Shown in pieces: positions 16,665-24,803 of a stretch of DNA of 64,000 bases. The stretch spans positions 186,001 through 250,000 of the forward strand of contig CAYNLK010000002.1 of the NCBI GenBank assembly GCA_964398055.1, given 5' to 3'. Both the position numbers and the translations under genes were made by a program. How positions within the stretch are numbered: the stretch's first letter is position 1; every line of letters starts with the position of its first letter. The DNA is from CAYNLK01 sp964398055. Its GTDB lineage: Bacteria > Chloroflexota > Anaerolineae > 4572-78 > J111. Under the pieces are notes generated by a model. The model was given only the letters and a program-made list of their open reading frames with translations, was not told where the DNA came from and searched no databases.

Positions 16665-18050
16665 ATGAGCACATCAGCCTTATCAATTCCGGCAACGGCG
16701 ATTAGAGAAAAGCGAAGCGTCGGGATGGGGGTTTTCTTTTTGGTTGTGGCTGTGGCTATTGCCGGTCTCTTTGCCCTGAATACGACCTCCGAGATGACCA
16801 CCACCTTTGGTTTGAACCCTGGCGCCAGAACCAATGCCCCTCAATTGGATGATTGGGTGCTGCAGACCCAGCCAACCCTCTGGTTTTTGGCAGTGGTGAC
16901 GGCTTTTGTTGGCGGCTATCAATTGGCCAAAGGTTTCAAGCGAGTTAACCTGGTGCTCTTTGTAGTCGTATTGATCTTTATTTTTGCTTTTCTCACCTGG
17001 GCCGCTCGAGGCATCTCGATGAATTTGCTGGGGATGGTGTCGGCTTCACTGCTGCGGGCGGCCCCAATTGCTTTTGGGGCCTTGAGCGGGATTCTGTGTG
17101 AGCGAGCCGGCGTGATTAATATCGCCATCGAGGGGATGATGCTGACCGGGGCGATGGTCGCCGTGCTTGTATCCAGCATTTTTCGCAACTACAATGCGAT
17201 CCACCCGGTTACTCAAGAGCCGCTGTTTCCGGTCTGGCTGGCCAATATTGGCCGCACGCTCGACACGGTCAATTTATCGGATGCTGTGCCCTGGTATCTC
17301 ATCGTGGGTACTCTGGCCGCTATTCTGGCCGGCGGCCTGATGGGTTTGTTTCATGCCTGGCTGTCGGTTACCTTTAAGGTCGATCAAATTGTCAGTGGGA
17401 CGGGGATCAATATTTTCGCAGTGGGTATGACCAGTTTTCTGAGCCAACGCTTTCTCCAGCCGATTCAGGCGCTCAACAGCGGCGGCACTTACAAAATTTT
17501 GCCCATTCCCGGCCTGTCCAGCATTCCGATCATTGGGCCGCTGTTGTTTGAACAGCGCTTTATCATCTATTTGCTGTTTATCCTGGTGGTGGTTGTCCAT
17601 ATTATGCTCTTCTATACCCGCTGGGGTCTGCGCACCATTGCCGTGGGCGAGCATCCCAAGGCCGCCGACACCCTGGGCATCAATGTCTTCAAAATGCGTT
17701 ACATCAACGTGATCATGGGCGGCATGGTCGCCGGTTTGGGTGGGGCTTTCTTTACCATCGGTTCGGTAGGCCGCTTTGATCAAGTGTTGACGGCCGGCAA
17801 AGGGTTTATTGGCCTGGCGGCGATGATCTTTGGCAAGTGGACGCCTTTTGGGGCTTTTGGCGCGTCGCTGATCTTTGGCTTTGCCGATGCCTTGCAGGTG
17901 AAATTACAGGGCCTGGGTATCGCCCAGGTGCCCATTCCCAGCGAGTTCCTGCTGATGGCCCCTTACATCGTCACGATGATTGTTTTGGCCGGCGTGGTCG
18001 GCCAGGCCATTCCACCCGCGGCCGACGGCAAGCCGTACGAGAAAGATTAG
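16665..18050 (+). CDS. Nucleoside-type ABC transporter permease (BMP family, YufQ-like)
   Basis: 461-residue integral membrane protein, longer than the usual ~310 because of an N-terminal extension with two or three extra helices. Core signatures: LSGILCERAGVINIAIEGMM, FKVDQIVSGTGINIFAVGMT and GEHPKAADTLGIN. GGGAG nine bases before ATG. Forms the second permease half of the nucleoside importer. No convincing terminator was found after it. Confidence 0.9.
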   Translation: MSTSALSIPATAIREKRSVGMGVFFLVVAVAIAGLFALNTTSEMTTTFGLNPGARTNAPQLDDWVLQTQPTLWFLAVVTAFVGGYQLAKGFKRVNLVLFVVVLIFIFAFLTWAARGISMNLLGMVSASLLRAAPIAFGALSGILCERAGVINIAIEGMMLTGAMVAVLVSSIFRNYNAIHPVTQEPLFPVWLANIGRTLDTVNLSDAVPWYLIVGTLAAILAGGLMGLFHAWLSVTFKVDQIVSGTGINIFAVGMTSFLSQRFLQPIQALNSGGTYKILPIPGLSSIPIIGPLLFEQRFIIYLLFILVVVVHIMLFYTRWGLRTIAVGEHPKAADTLGINVFKMRYINVIMGGMVAGLGGAFFTIGSVGRFDQVLTAGKGFIGLAAMIFGKWTPFGAFGASLIFGFADALQVKLQGLGIAQVPIPSEFLLMAPYIVTMIVLAGVVGQAIPPAADGKPYEKD

Positions 18051-18141
18051 GGGGCGGGTTGAAATTGTTGGGCCGCTGACGTACCTCCAGAATATTACCC
18101 CAAACCCTGGTATACAAGTTTTTCTTGCACTTGGGTGCTTG

Positions 18142-18150
18142 TGCTATAAT
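18142..18150 (+). promoter_or_regulatory. Extended -10 promoter of the macro-domain gene
   Basis: TGCTATAAT (TG at 18142, TATAAT at 18145-18150). A TTGCAC occurs at 18125 but the spacer is only 14, so the extended -10 is the main evidence. It places the transcript start near 18157, after the first ATG of the open frame at 18153. Confidence 0.6.
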
Positions 18151-18194
18151 CTATGTTCTTTCAGCCGACTTGGCGATCTAGTGTTACACAACAT

Positions 18195-18737
18195 ATGTCT
18201 CTGGTTGAAGGAGATATGTTCTTTTCCACGATGCAGACATTTACTGTTAGTGTTAATACTGTAGGTATTATGGGAAAAGGCCTTGCTACTCGAGCAAAGT
18301 ATCAGTTCCCTGATGTCTATGTTGTTTACCAAGATGCTTGCCGGAGTAAGAAATTGCAGATGGGCAAGCCATATCTTTATAAAAGGGAGTCTTTTGTAGA
18401 TGAAGAACTCGCAGATGAGCCATCATCGCTTTCTACTCCCAACTCGAGTAAGTGGTTTCTGCTGTTTGCTACAAAGAAACATTGGCGTGAAAATTCTGAT
18501 ATTGCCGGAATTGAACAAGGGCTACAATGGATTAAGGATAAGTATAAAACCCAAGGTATAGAATCACTGGCTATTCCCGCCCTTGGATGTGGACTTGGTG
18601 GACTTGATTGGAAAGATGTAGGCCCATTAATATGCCAATATTTGGTTACTCTCAACATTCCTGTAGCTATATACCTTCCCAGAGAAAAAGAAATCCCGCC
18701 TGAACATCTGACTAGTAAGTTTCTGTTAGGAAAATAA
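18195..18737 (+). CDS. Macro-domain protein, DarG-like ADP-ribose hydrolase, no toxin partner
   Basis: 180-residue macro domain. EGD (second strand), NTVGIMGKGLA (ADP-ribose binding loop) and IPALGCGLGGLDW (phosphate loop) match the DarG/TARG-like class that removes ADP-ribose from DNA or protein. ATG 18195 is chosen because the macro fold starts here and the promoter excludes 18153. DarG normally follows the toxin gene darT; no DarT-like gene is adjacent. Codon and base use is clearly AT-richer than both neighbours, which suggests acquisition by transfer. It could be an antitoxin remnant protecting against foreign DarT. Confidence 0.8.
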   Translation: MSLVEGDMFFSTMQTFTVSVNTVGIMGKGLATRAKYQFPDVYVVYQDACRSKKLQMGKPYLYKRESFVDEELADEPSSLSTPNSSKWFLLFATKKHWRENSDIAGIEQGLQWIKDKYKTQGIESLAIPALGCGLGGLDWKDVGPLICQYLVTLNIPVAIYLPREKEIPPEHLTSKFLLGK

Positions 18738-18817
18738 TTGCGGTACCAACTCCAATTTCTTTTTCAAGTCAGGGTAGGATCTGTTCAAACTTGATGGTTA
18801 GCTAACAGTGCCCTTGT

Positions 18818-18843
18818 AGCTGTCTCAGCAGACGGCTATTTTT
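18818..18843 (+). terminator. Intrinsic terminator after the macro-domain gene
   Basis: AGCTGTCT/AGACGGCT 8-bp stem (one G-T pair), CAGC loop, then ATTTTT. Fits the + strand macro gene, facing the convergent M48 gene. Confidence 0.7.
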
Positions 18844-18851
18844 GCTCACCT

Positions 18852-20240
18852 CTAATCTTTACTGCTTACCTGCCATCGCTCGGCCATCTGGACTCGTTCC
18901 ACCGTGGCTGGATGGGTGTAAAAAATCAACTTCTCCCAGGCCGAGGCGTCGACCACCGACAGATTTTGTTCGGCGAACTGCTCAAATAGCTCGATGTAGG
19001 CCGCCGGCTTCTGGCTGGTGGTCAAGGCGAACCAGTCCGCCTGCCGTTCGGCGTAGCGGGAGATCGCGTTCTGGAACGGCAGCGACAGCATCGTGGCAAT
19101 AGCAACCACCGCCAGGACATAGGGCAGGCCGGCGATATCGGCCGGGCCGCCCAGCCCCAGTCGCCGCCAGGTGTGGTTTAGCAGCCAGCGCAGGCCAAAC
19201 AGCCCCAACCAACCGGCCACCCCCAGCCCCAGCACACTCCAAAAGACGTGCTGATAATACCAGTGGCCCATTTCGTGGGCCAGCACTACCTCGATCTGAT
19301 CGGGCGTGTAGCCGCTCAGTAGCGTGTCGTAGAGGACAATGCGCCGGTCGCCGCCAAAGCCGGTAAAGTAGGCGTTGACGGTGGTGGTTTTGGCGCTGGC
19401 ATCGATCACCTCCACTCTGTCCACCTTCAGCCCGGCCCGCTCGGTCAGGTTCAAGATACGGCTCGTCAGGTCGGCATCCTCCAGGGGTTGAACTTTATAG
19501 AACAGCGGCGTTATCAGAATGGGCGCCAGGAGGGTGAAAACAAAACCCAGAATTAGCAGCGCCGCCCCGGCCGGCACCGGCCAGCGATCGGGAAATCGCC
19601 GCATCAGCAGGTACAGGCCGGTCCAGGTCAGGCCGCCGGTAAACAAGGCGATGAGCAGGCTTTTCAGCCAGTCGCCCACCCAGCCGACTTCACTTTGGGT
19701 AGACAGGCCAAATTGGTGCATCAAGATGAAGCCCCGGTAAAAATTGAAGGGCAGGTACAGCAAGGCCAGGCCAGTCTCAAAAATCAGGAAAAAAAGCAGG
19801 ATGACCAGTATCTCTCGCCGGGCAAGGCCGGGGAGCCGGTTGGTTGGCTGGATGGATAGGGGGCTGGATGATGGCCTGGTGAAGCGCTGCTCTAGCCATT
19901 GCCGCAGGGCGATGGCGCCGCCGCTAAACTGAAAGGCCAGCAGCAGCAAGGGATAAATCATAAGCCGCTGCAGTCGCATCGGCAGCAGCAGGCTGTGCAG
20001 GGCCTCGGCCTTGGGGCTGCTGAGCAGGCTACCGTCCGGCAGCCGGGTAATCTCGGCCGGCAGTCCTGGCGCAACCTGGCCGACGCCGGTGAACCAGTAG
20101 AGCAGCGGGCTAATCAGGATAATCGCTGCCAGGATGAGGCTTAACCAGCCAAAAAATCGCTGGAATTTCATCAAGACTGAGCCGGAACTGTTGAGTGAGA
20201 GAAGTTCGTCATAACTCTTTGATTGCCCCATTTGAGACAT
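18852..20240 (-). CDS. M48-family membrane metalloprotease (Ste24/HtpX-like)
   Basis: 462-residue integral membrane zinc protease. The zinc motif HEMGH is in VVLAHEMGHWYYQH, and the third ligand Glu is in the AERQADWFAL segment; about five to six TM helices. Start ATG 20240 has AGGA seven bases upstream and overlaps the regulator gene upstream by 32 bases, implying coupling; ATG 20171 (MKFQRFFGW) is an alternative. The segment SIQPTNRLPG (~residue 126) is encoded by GGTTGGTTGG-type repeat DNA like that in rsmA. Likely role: membrane protein or peptide processing under the control of the upstream sensor. Confidence 0.88.
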   Translation of the reverse strand: MSQMGQSKSYDELLSLNSSGSVLMKFQRFFGWLSLILAAIILISPLLYWFTGVGQVAPGLPAEITRLPDGSLLSSPKAEALHSLLLPMRLQRLMIYPLLLLAFQFSGGAIALRQWLEQRFTRPSSSPLSIQPTNRLPGLARREILVILLFFLIFETGLALLYLPFNFYRGFILMHQFGLSTQSEVGWVGDWLKSLLIALFTGGLTWTGLYLLMRRFPDRWPVPAGAALLILGFVFTLLAPILITPLFYKVQPLEDADLTSRILNLTERAGLKVDRVEVIDASAKTTTVNAYFTGFGGDRRIVLYDTLLSGYTPDQIEVVLAHEMGHWYYQHVFWSVLGLGVAGWLGLFGLRWLLNHTWRRLGLGGPADIAGLPYVLAVVAIATMLSLPFQNAISRYAERQADWFALTTSQKPAAYIELFEQFAEQNLSVVDASAWEKLIFYTHPATVERVQMAERWQVSSKD

Positions 20241-22128
20241 TTGACGTTCCTGTTGACTCCATCTCTCGCAAGGCGCGGGCCACTTCCTCGATGGCCAGCC
20301 GCTGTTTGCGGTAGAGGTCGGCCTCGCTCATAGCCAGCCGCTGGGCAATATCGCGCACCCGCAAGCCCTGCACAAACTTCAAATCCAGAATGTTGTAGAT
20401 GAGCCACTCGGCGGTGGTCATGCGGCGCTCGCCCTCGGGTCGTTGTTTCTCGATGGCCTCAGCCAGAACCGAGCGTAAGGCCCGCACCGCATTGCCGTCG
20501 TGTTCGGCCAACGCCTGCTGCACCACGTCTAACTTCAGGAGAGGACTGGTGGTCAGTTTAGGCCCGCCCCAATAGTGGGTTAAGGCGTCTCGAACCATCT
20601 GGGGAAAATCATCCTCGTGAATCGGGCTTTCGGTGAGGGCGATCAGGCTGGGTGAGCCGGTGTAGCGTACCGCGCTGCGCAAACGCTGAACCCGTTCGAT
20701 TTCAGGAATGATATTCTTGATCGCCCCAAAGACCTCCTGCTGCAAACGCCGGTCTTCCAGAGCCAGTTCAGCCTGCCCAATCAGAATGGCAGCCGTTTCC
20801 TCCTCCGCCGGGGTCAGATCATAATGGTGATTGCGGGCTTCCAGGCCCAACAGCCCCAGCGAGTGGTTACGGGCCTTGTTTTGCAGGATGACAAACCAGA
20901 AGTTGTTCTGAATAATAAAATGATAACCCACGCCGCCGTTCTTTTCGGCCGTCAGTTTGGCCACATCGATGTCGCCCAGGGCCTGTTCGATGATTTCGGC
21001 CGAGCCAACTCGTGTTTCCAGGCGCGGTCCCTGTCGCGCCGCCAGATTATAAATGAAGCCGGTGCGCACCCGCAGTATTTCACACAGCGCCGTCAGCACA
21101 TTTTCCAAAGCTTGTTGCAAGTCGGTGGTGGTCAGCAGGCGGCGGTCAAGCTCACTGATCCAGGCAATTTCCAGCCGGTCCTGGCGAAAAATCAAGCGGT
21201 CGATGGCCGGTTTGGCTATATTAATGATGACTTGCCCCAGCACAATGACCGCCACAATCGATGTCGCCAAAACCATGTCGCGCGGTAGGCCCAAAATTCG
21301 CTCCTGTTTCGGCAGCGCCAGAACAATGAAGATTACCAGGGTGGCAACGAGGGGGCCACGCAGAAGGAAGTGGGCCAGGTTGTGTTTGACCACCCGGTCC
21401 GGCGGCACTGCTCCAAAGAAAGCTACGCTATAGGCCATCACCACAATCATAATGGCGATGCCGATATTGACCAACGATAAGATCAAAAAAATGGTCAGGT
21501 TGGGTAGATGGGGAGCATTGGCAATGAGCATATAAGGATAAACGCCCAACGCCGGCGCAGCAAAGGAGATGGTTAGATAAGTCATTCGCCGGCGAGCGCC
21601 CGAGGTCAAACAGCGGGCCCGGGCCGTGTAGATTTTGTAGGCGCCCCAGACCAGGGTGGTGTAAAAATAGATGGTGAAGACCCAGAAGAAAGGTCCGGCG
21701 CTGAACTGGGTTACGCCCGGCTCAAAGAAGGGGTCCCGAACCAGGTGATCGGTTTGAACGGCCAGTAACAGCAATAAGAAGCCAAAAAAGTAGGCCAGAC
21801 CAACGGCAAAGCGCCGCCGCGGCGACGGGGCATTAGTAGTGCGTAGCAGCGCGTCGGCAAAGTGCAGGTAGGCCGCCGGCAAAAAAGCAATGCCGATCCA
21901 CTGAAATTTGAGCCAGGGAATAGCCGCGGCCAGGCTGTTGACATTCAGCAGGGCTACGTCGCCGGCGTAAGTAAAGCTAACACAGGCCAGAATGACTGCG
22001 AAGCCGCGGCCGACCGAACTCCGCACATTGTGGATGAACATGTAGACGAACAGTGAAAAGGCCAGAATAGTGATCGCCGACGACAGGATTTCATTGATGC
22101 GGATAAAAATGTAGATCAATGTATTCAT
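20209..22128 (-). CDS. Membrane sensor-regulator: 7TM (histidine-kinase-type) + GAF-like + C-terminal HTH
   Basis: 639 residues. The N-terminal ~300 residues hold seven or more TM helices of the histidine-kinase N-terminal 7TM type, with a second hydrophobic block at ~265-305. A GAF-like domain follows (~320-470: LDRRLLTTTDLQQALENVLTALCEILRVRTG region). The C-terminus (~575-625) contains a helix-turn-helix (VRDIAQRLAMSEADLYRKQR) preceded by a helical linker. No histidine-kinase dimerisation or ATPase domain was seen, so the signal seems to be passed straight from the membrane to DNA, or to an RNA polymerase partner, as a one-component system. Gene overlap with the M48 protease suggests that they act together. 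Ligand unknown. Confidence 0.75.
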   Translation of the reverse strand: MNTLIYIFIRINEILSSAITILAFSLFVYMFIHNVRSSVGRGFAVILACVSFTYAGDVALLNVNSLAAAIPWLKFQWIGIAFLPAAYLHFADALLRTTNAPSPRRRFAVGLAYFFGFLLLLLAVQTDHLVRDPFFEPGVTQFSAGPFFWVFTIYFYTTLVWGAYKIYTARARCLTSGARRRMTYLTISFAAPALGVYPYMLIANAPHLPNLTIFLILSLVNIGIAIMIVVMAYSVAFFGAVPPDRVVKHNLAHFLLRGPLVATLVIFIVLALPKQERILGLPRDMVLATSIVAVIVLGQVIINIAKPAIDRLIFRQDRLEIAWISELDRRLLTTTDLQQALENVLTALCEILRVRTGFIYNLAARQGPRLETRVGSAEIIEQALGDIDVAKLTAEKNGGVGYHFIIQNNFWFVILQNKARNHSLGLLGLEARNHHYDLTPAEEETAAILIGQAELALEDRRLQQEVFGAIKNIIPEIERVQRLRSAVRYTGSPSLIALTESPIHEDDFPQMVRDALTHYWGGPKLTTSPLLKLDVVQQALAEHDGNAVRALRSVLAEAIEKQRPEGERRMTTAEWLIYNILDLKFVQGLRVRDIAQRLAMSEADLYRKQRLAIEEVARALREMESTGTSNVSNGAIKEL

Positions 22129-22210
22129 AGATCAGAATCTTCTAGCGGCCTGATCAAAAAGCCACCCTTGCCCACAAAATTCAAGAGCAGCCGTGAATTC
22201 TCACCTGGCC

Positions 22211-22741
22211 CTACAGGAAACGGGAGAAAAAGAGGGCAATATCGCCGTTTGGGTAATACCGTTCATTATAGCCGCAGAACTGGAAGCCGTGCTTCTGGGC
22301 AAAGCAGATGGCCGGATAGTTCTTGGTTTGGGTCTCCAGGGTGACCTGGCGAATATCCCGTTCCAACGCCCACTGGCTGGCCGCTTTGAGTAGCTTGGTG
22401 CCCAGCCCCTGCCGTCGATAGCGGTGTTCGATTACCAGATTAGAAATCCACAGCAGTCCCTGCCACGGCCGGGATTGTGCGTCTAAAAAGCCGGCCAGTT
22501 CACTCTCTGCGGGGCGAACAACCAGGAAGCAATCATCCCGCTGCCAATGTTCCAGCAACTCATCCGGCGAGCGAGGATATTCTACCCGCATCGATCGGGG
22601 CAGGCGGACGGTGTCAAAGCGGACCTCCAACGTATGGCCGTTTTCACGGGCTTGCATTTGCCAGACATAGTCGGTGGTGTACGATTTATTTAGCTGGTAG
22701 CAAATGTTGATATCGGCCAGCTCGGCCGGGTAGATTTGCAT
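22211..22741 (-). CDS. GNAT-family N-acetyltransferase
   Basis: 176 residues with the GNAT acetyl-CoA loop RRQGLGTKLLKAASQWA and the following LETQTKNYPAICFAQKHGF segment typical of the RimI/GNAT fold. Start ATG 22741 (MQIYPAELAD) is preferred because GNAT folds begin with this strand; GTG 22777 is an alternative. Substrate unknown. It stands alone, head-on to nothing, upstream of the 7TM regulator in the same direction. Confidence 0.85.
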   Translation of the reverse strand: MQIYPAELADINICYQLNKSYTTDYVWQMQARENGHTLEVRFDTVRLPRSMRVEYPRSPDELLEHWQRDDCFLVVRPAESELAGFLDAQSRPWQGLLWISNLVIEHRYRRQGLGTKLLKAASQWALERDIRQVTLETQTKNYPAICFAQKHGFQFCGYNERYYPNGDIALFFSRFL

Positions 22742-23068
22742 GTAACGGTGTCGGGTTGGTTGAGCGATTCTGCTCACGCCAGCGCCGGACTCCAGCAGTA
22801 AGGATTATTGTCATCGATTCGATTCTAGCATTGGGGGGGGGAATTGGCAAGCGCCTTTTGGCTTAAGCCGGCCAATTGGGGGTTAATGGGGGTGGAAGAA
22901 TGCTCGTCGGAATCGAGGCTTTAGCCAGACGCCGGGATGTGACCGGCTAAAGCCTCGACTCCACTCTTAACAGAATGACATTGAGGATAATGCTGCAGCC
23001 AAGAACAGGGGGTCCAGCCAGTCGCCGCTGTTCTCTAAACATCTACATTTAAGTGCAGAAATATATGA
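22742..23068. other. Gene-free stretch between GNAT and DUF35 genes
   Basis: 327 bp. It contains a G9 run at 22834-22842 and the long hairpin at 22909-22962. No reading frame or RNA gene was recognised. Confidence 0.5.
22909..22962. repeat. 18-bp-arm inverted repeat with GGCTTTAGCC/GGCTAAAGCC core
   Basis: Arms 22909-22926 and 22945-22962 pair with one mismatch around an 18-base loop. The GGCTAAAGCC core word is shared with the MITE-like elements at 43107-43318 and 44781-44934. No T-tract; interpreted as a small dispersed repeat. Confidence 0.6.
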
Positions 23069-23482
23069 TTAAGCCGCGGCAGCCATCTGGGGGCGAAATT
23101 TATAACCGTAAATGATCAGCCCTTCATCGCCCTGGGTGCGGATTTTGCGGGTCACCATCTCAACCGGCATCCCGATCTGGACCTCAGCCAGATTCACGTC
23201 GGTGAGTTGAGCGGTAACCAGGGGGCCTTCTTCCAGTTTCACTAAGGCTACAGCGTAAGGGGCCTGATCCTCATAGCCTTCCGGGGCATTATGGACGATG
23301 GTGTGGGAGAAAACCTCGCCCCGCCCGCTGAACTGGAAGTGGGGTTGGGCTTCCCGGTCGGCGCAGTAGGGGCAAACATCACGCGGCGGGAAGATTTTGC
23401 CGTTACATTTGGGGCAGACCTCGCCAACCAGTTGATATCGCTGTGCTTTTAAGCGCCAATGTCGGGCAATTTCGGTACTCAT
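23069..23482 (-). CDS. DUF35 zinc-ribbon/OB-fold protein, thiolase-HMG-CoA synthase scaffold
   Basis: 137 residues: an N-terminal rubredoxin-like zinc ribbon (CPKCNG and CPYC) followed by an OB fold (VFSHTIVHN, YAVALVKLEEGPLVTAQL). In archaea this protein bridges acetoacetyl-CoA thiolase and HMG-CoA synthase and forms part of a shared CoA site that channels acetoacetyl-CoA. ATG 23482 is chosen because AAGGAG is nine bases upstream. It is the last gene of the mevalonate operon, on the same strand as the thiolase and HMG-CoA synthase, which matches that role. Confidence 0.9.
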   Translation of the reverse strand: MSTEIARHWRLKAQRYQLVGEVCPKCNGKIFPPRDVCPYCADREAQPHFQFSGRGEVFSHTIVHNAPEGYEDQAPYAVALVKLEEGPLVTAQLTDVNLAEVQIGMPVEMVTRKIRTQGDEGLIIYGYKFRPQMAAAA

Positions 23483-23572
23483 AATTATTTTCTCCTTTTT
23501 TATTGAACCTCTCAATAAGTTTGCTTTGTTCCCCAGCTCAATTTGGAAACGAGATAAAGTGAATCACCGGTT

Positions 23573-24733
23573 CTACTGCTCTAATCTTTCAAAAATGTGG
23601 GTGATAATGGTTGCCCCACTCCCGCCGATATTCTGGGTCATACCCAGGCGGGCATTCTTGACCTGGTTCTCGCCGGCCTCACCTCGCAACTGCTGGACTG
23701 CTTCGACAATCTGGTAGAGGCCGGTTGCGCCGACGGGGTGACCGCGGGCTTTCAGACCGCCGCGGGTGGTAACAGGAATTTTGCCGTCCAGCCCAATTTC
23801 GCCAGCCTGAGCCAGCCAGGTGCCTTTGCCCCGCTCGGCAAAACCGCTGGCTTCCAGGCTCAGGGCCGACATAATGGTGAAGGCATCGTGCAGTTCAAAG
23901 AAGTCAATGTCCTGGGGGCCAACGCCCGCTTGCCGGTAAGCTTTTCTGGAAGAGTCTTCGGCGGCCTGAAGCCAGAGCGGGTCACGCCGGTCGTGCACAC
24001 TCAACGTGTCGGTTGCAACGGCGCTCCCTTTGACCCGAACAGCATTGGTGGTAAATTCCCGGGCCTGTTCGGTTGGGCAAAGAATCACCGCCGCGGCTCC
24101 GTCGGCCATTGGGCTGGCATCCAGTAGAGTGATCGGATCGGCCACCACGCCGGCGCGCATAAAGGCATCTTTGCTGATCGGCTTGCGGAACATCGCATTA
24201 GGGTTGCCGGCGCCGTTGGCGTGAGCATTCACCGGAAAACCGGCAAAGGCTTCACGAGTCAGGTTATACTCATACATGTAGCGTTGCATCAGCAAAGCGT
24301 TCAGAGCCACAAAACTGATCCCGTGGACCACCTCGTAATCGGCATCGGCCGCGCCGGCCAGCCCGGTGGTTACCTTGTTGCCGATGTCGTCGGTCATCTT
24401 TTCGACCCCCACGGCGATGGCAATGTTTTGCAACCCGCTGGCCACCCCAATATAAGCCTGGCGGAACGCGGCCGCACCGCTGGCGCAGGCGGCCTCGACC
24501 TTAACGGCTTCGATGCCGCGCAGGCCGGCAAAGTCGGCGACCAGAACGCCCAGGTGCGCTTGGCCGGATATTTCGCCGGATAGCATATTGCCGACATATA
24601 GAGCGTCGGCGCGCTCGATGTTGGCGTCACGCATAGCTGCGGCCAGGGCCTCGTAAGCTAAATGGCGCAGGCTTTTGTCCCAATGTTCGCCAACGGGGGT
24701 CTGTCCAATTCCGATAATTGATACGTCTCGCAC
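23573..24733 (-). CDS. Archaeal-type acetoacetyl-CoA thiolase
   Basis: Condenses two acetyl-CoA to acetoacetyl-CoA. 386 residues; the nucleophilic Cys is in EAACASGAAAF (~residue 84) and the catalytic His in GHPVGATGLYQ. The usual second Cys loop is replaced by NIGGSG, as in the SCP2/archaeal thiolase subgroup rather than in PhaA/AtoB. GTG start with AGGAG six bases upstream. Position between HMG-CoA synthase and DUF35 supports biosynthetic (mevalonate) use. Confidence 0.9.
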   Translation of the reverse strand: MRDVSIIGIGQTPVGEHWDKSLRHLAYEALAAAMRDANIERADALYVGNMLSGEISGQAHLGVLVADFAGLRGIEAVKVEAACASGAAAFRQAYIGVASGLQNIAIAVGVEKMTDDIGNKVTTGLAGAADADYEVVHGISFVALNALLMQRYMYEYNLTREAFAGFPVNAHANGAGNPNAMFRKPISKDAFMRAGVVADPITLLDASPMADGAAAVILCPTEQAREFTTNAVRVKGSAVATDTLSVHDRRDPLWLQAAEDSSRKAYRQAGVGPQDIDFFELHDAFTIMSALSLEASGFAERGKGTWLAQAGEIGLDGKIPVTTRGGLKARGHPVGATGLYQIVEAVQQLRGEAGENQVKNARLGMTQNIGGSGATIITHIFERLEQ

Positions 24734-24803
24734 AATTTACTCCTGTAAGAATTAGAAATTGCAAATGGCAAATTAGAAATAACAGTCTCCTAATCTCCAA
24801 TCT

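Noticed and set aside
18153..18194. Upstream ATG of the macro-domain gene
   Set aside because: It lies at or before the predicted transcript start, and the macro fold begins at 18195.
18208..18218. AAGGAG followed by ATG 18216 as the macro-gene start
   Set aside because: Spacing is only two bases and the start would remove the EGD strand of the fold.
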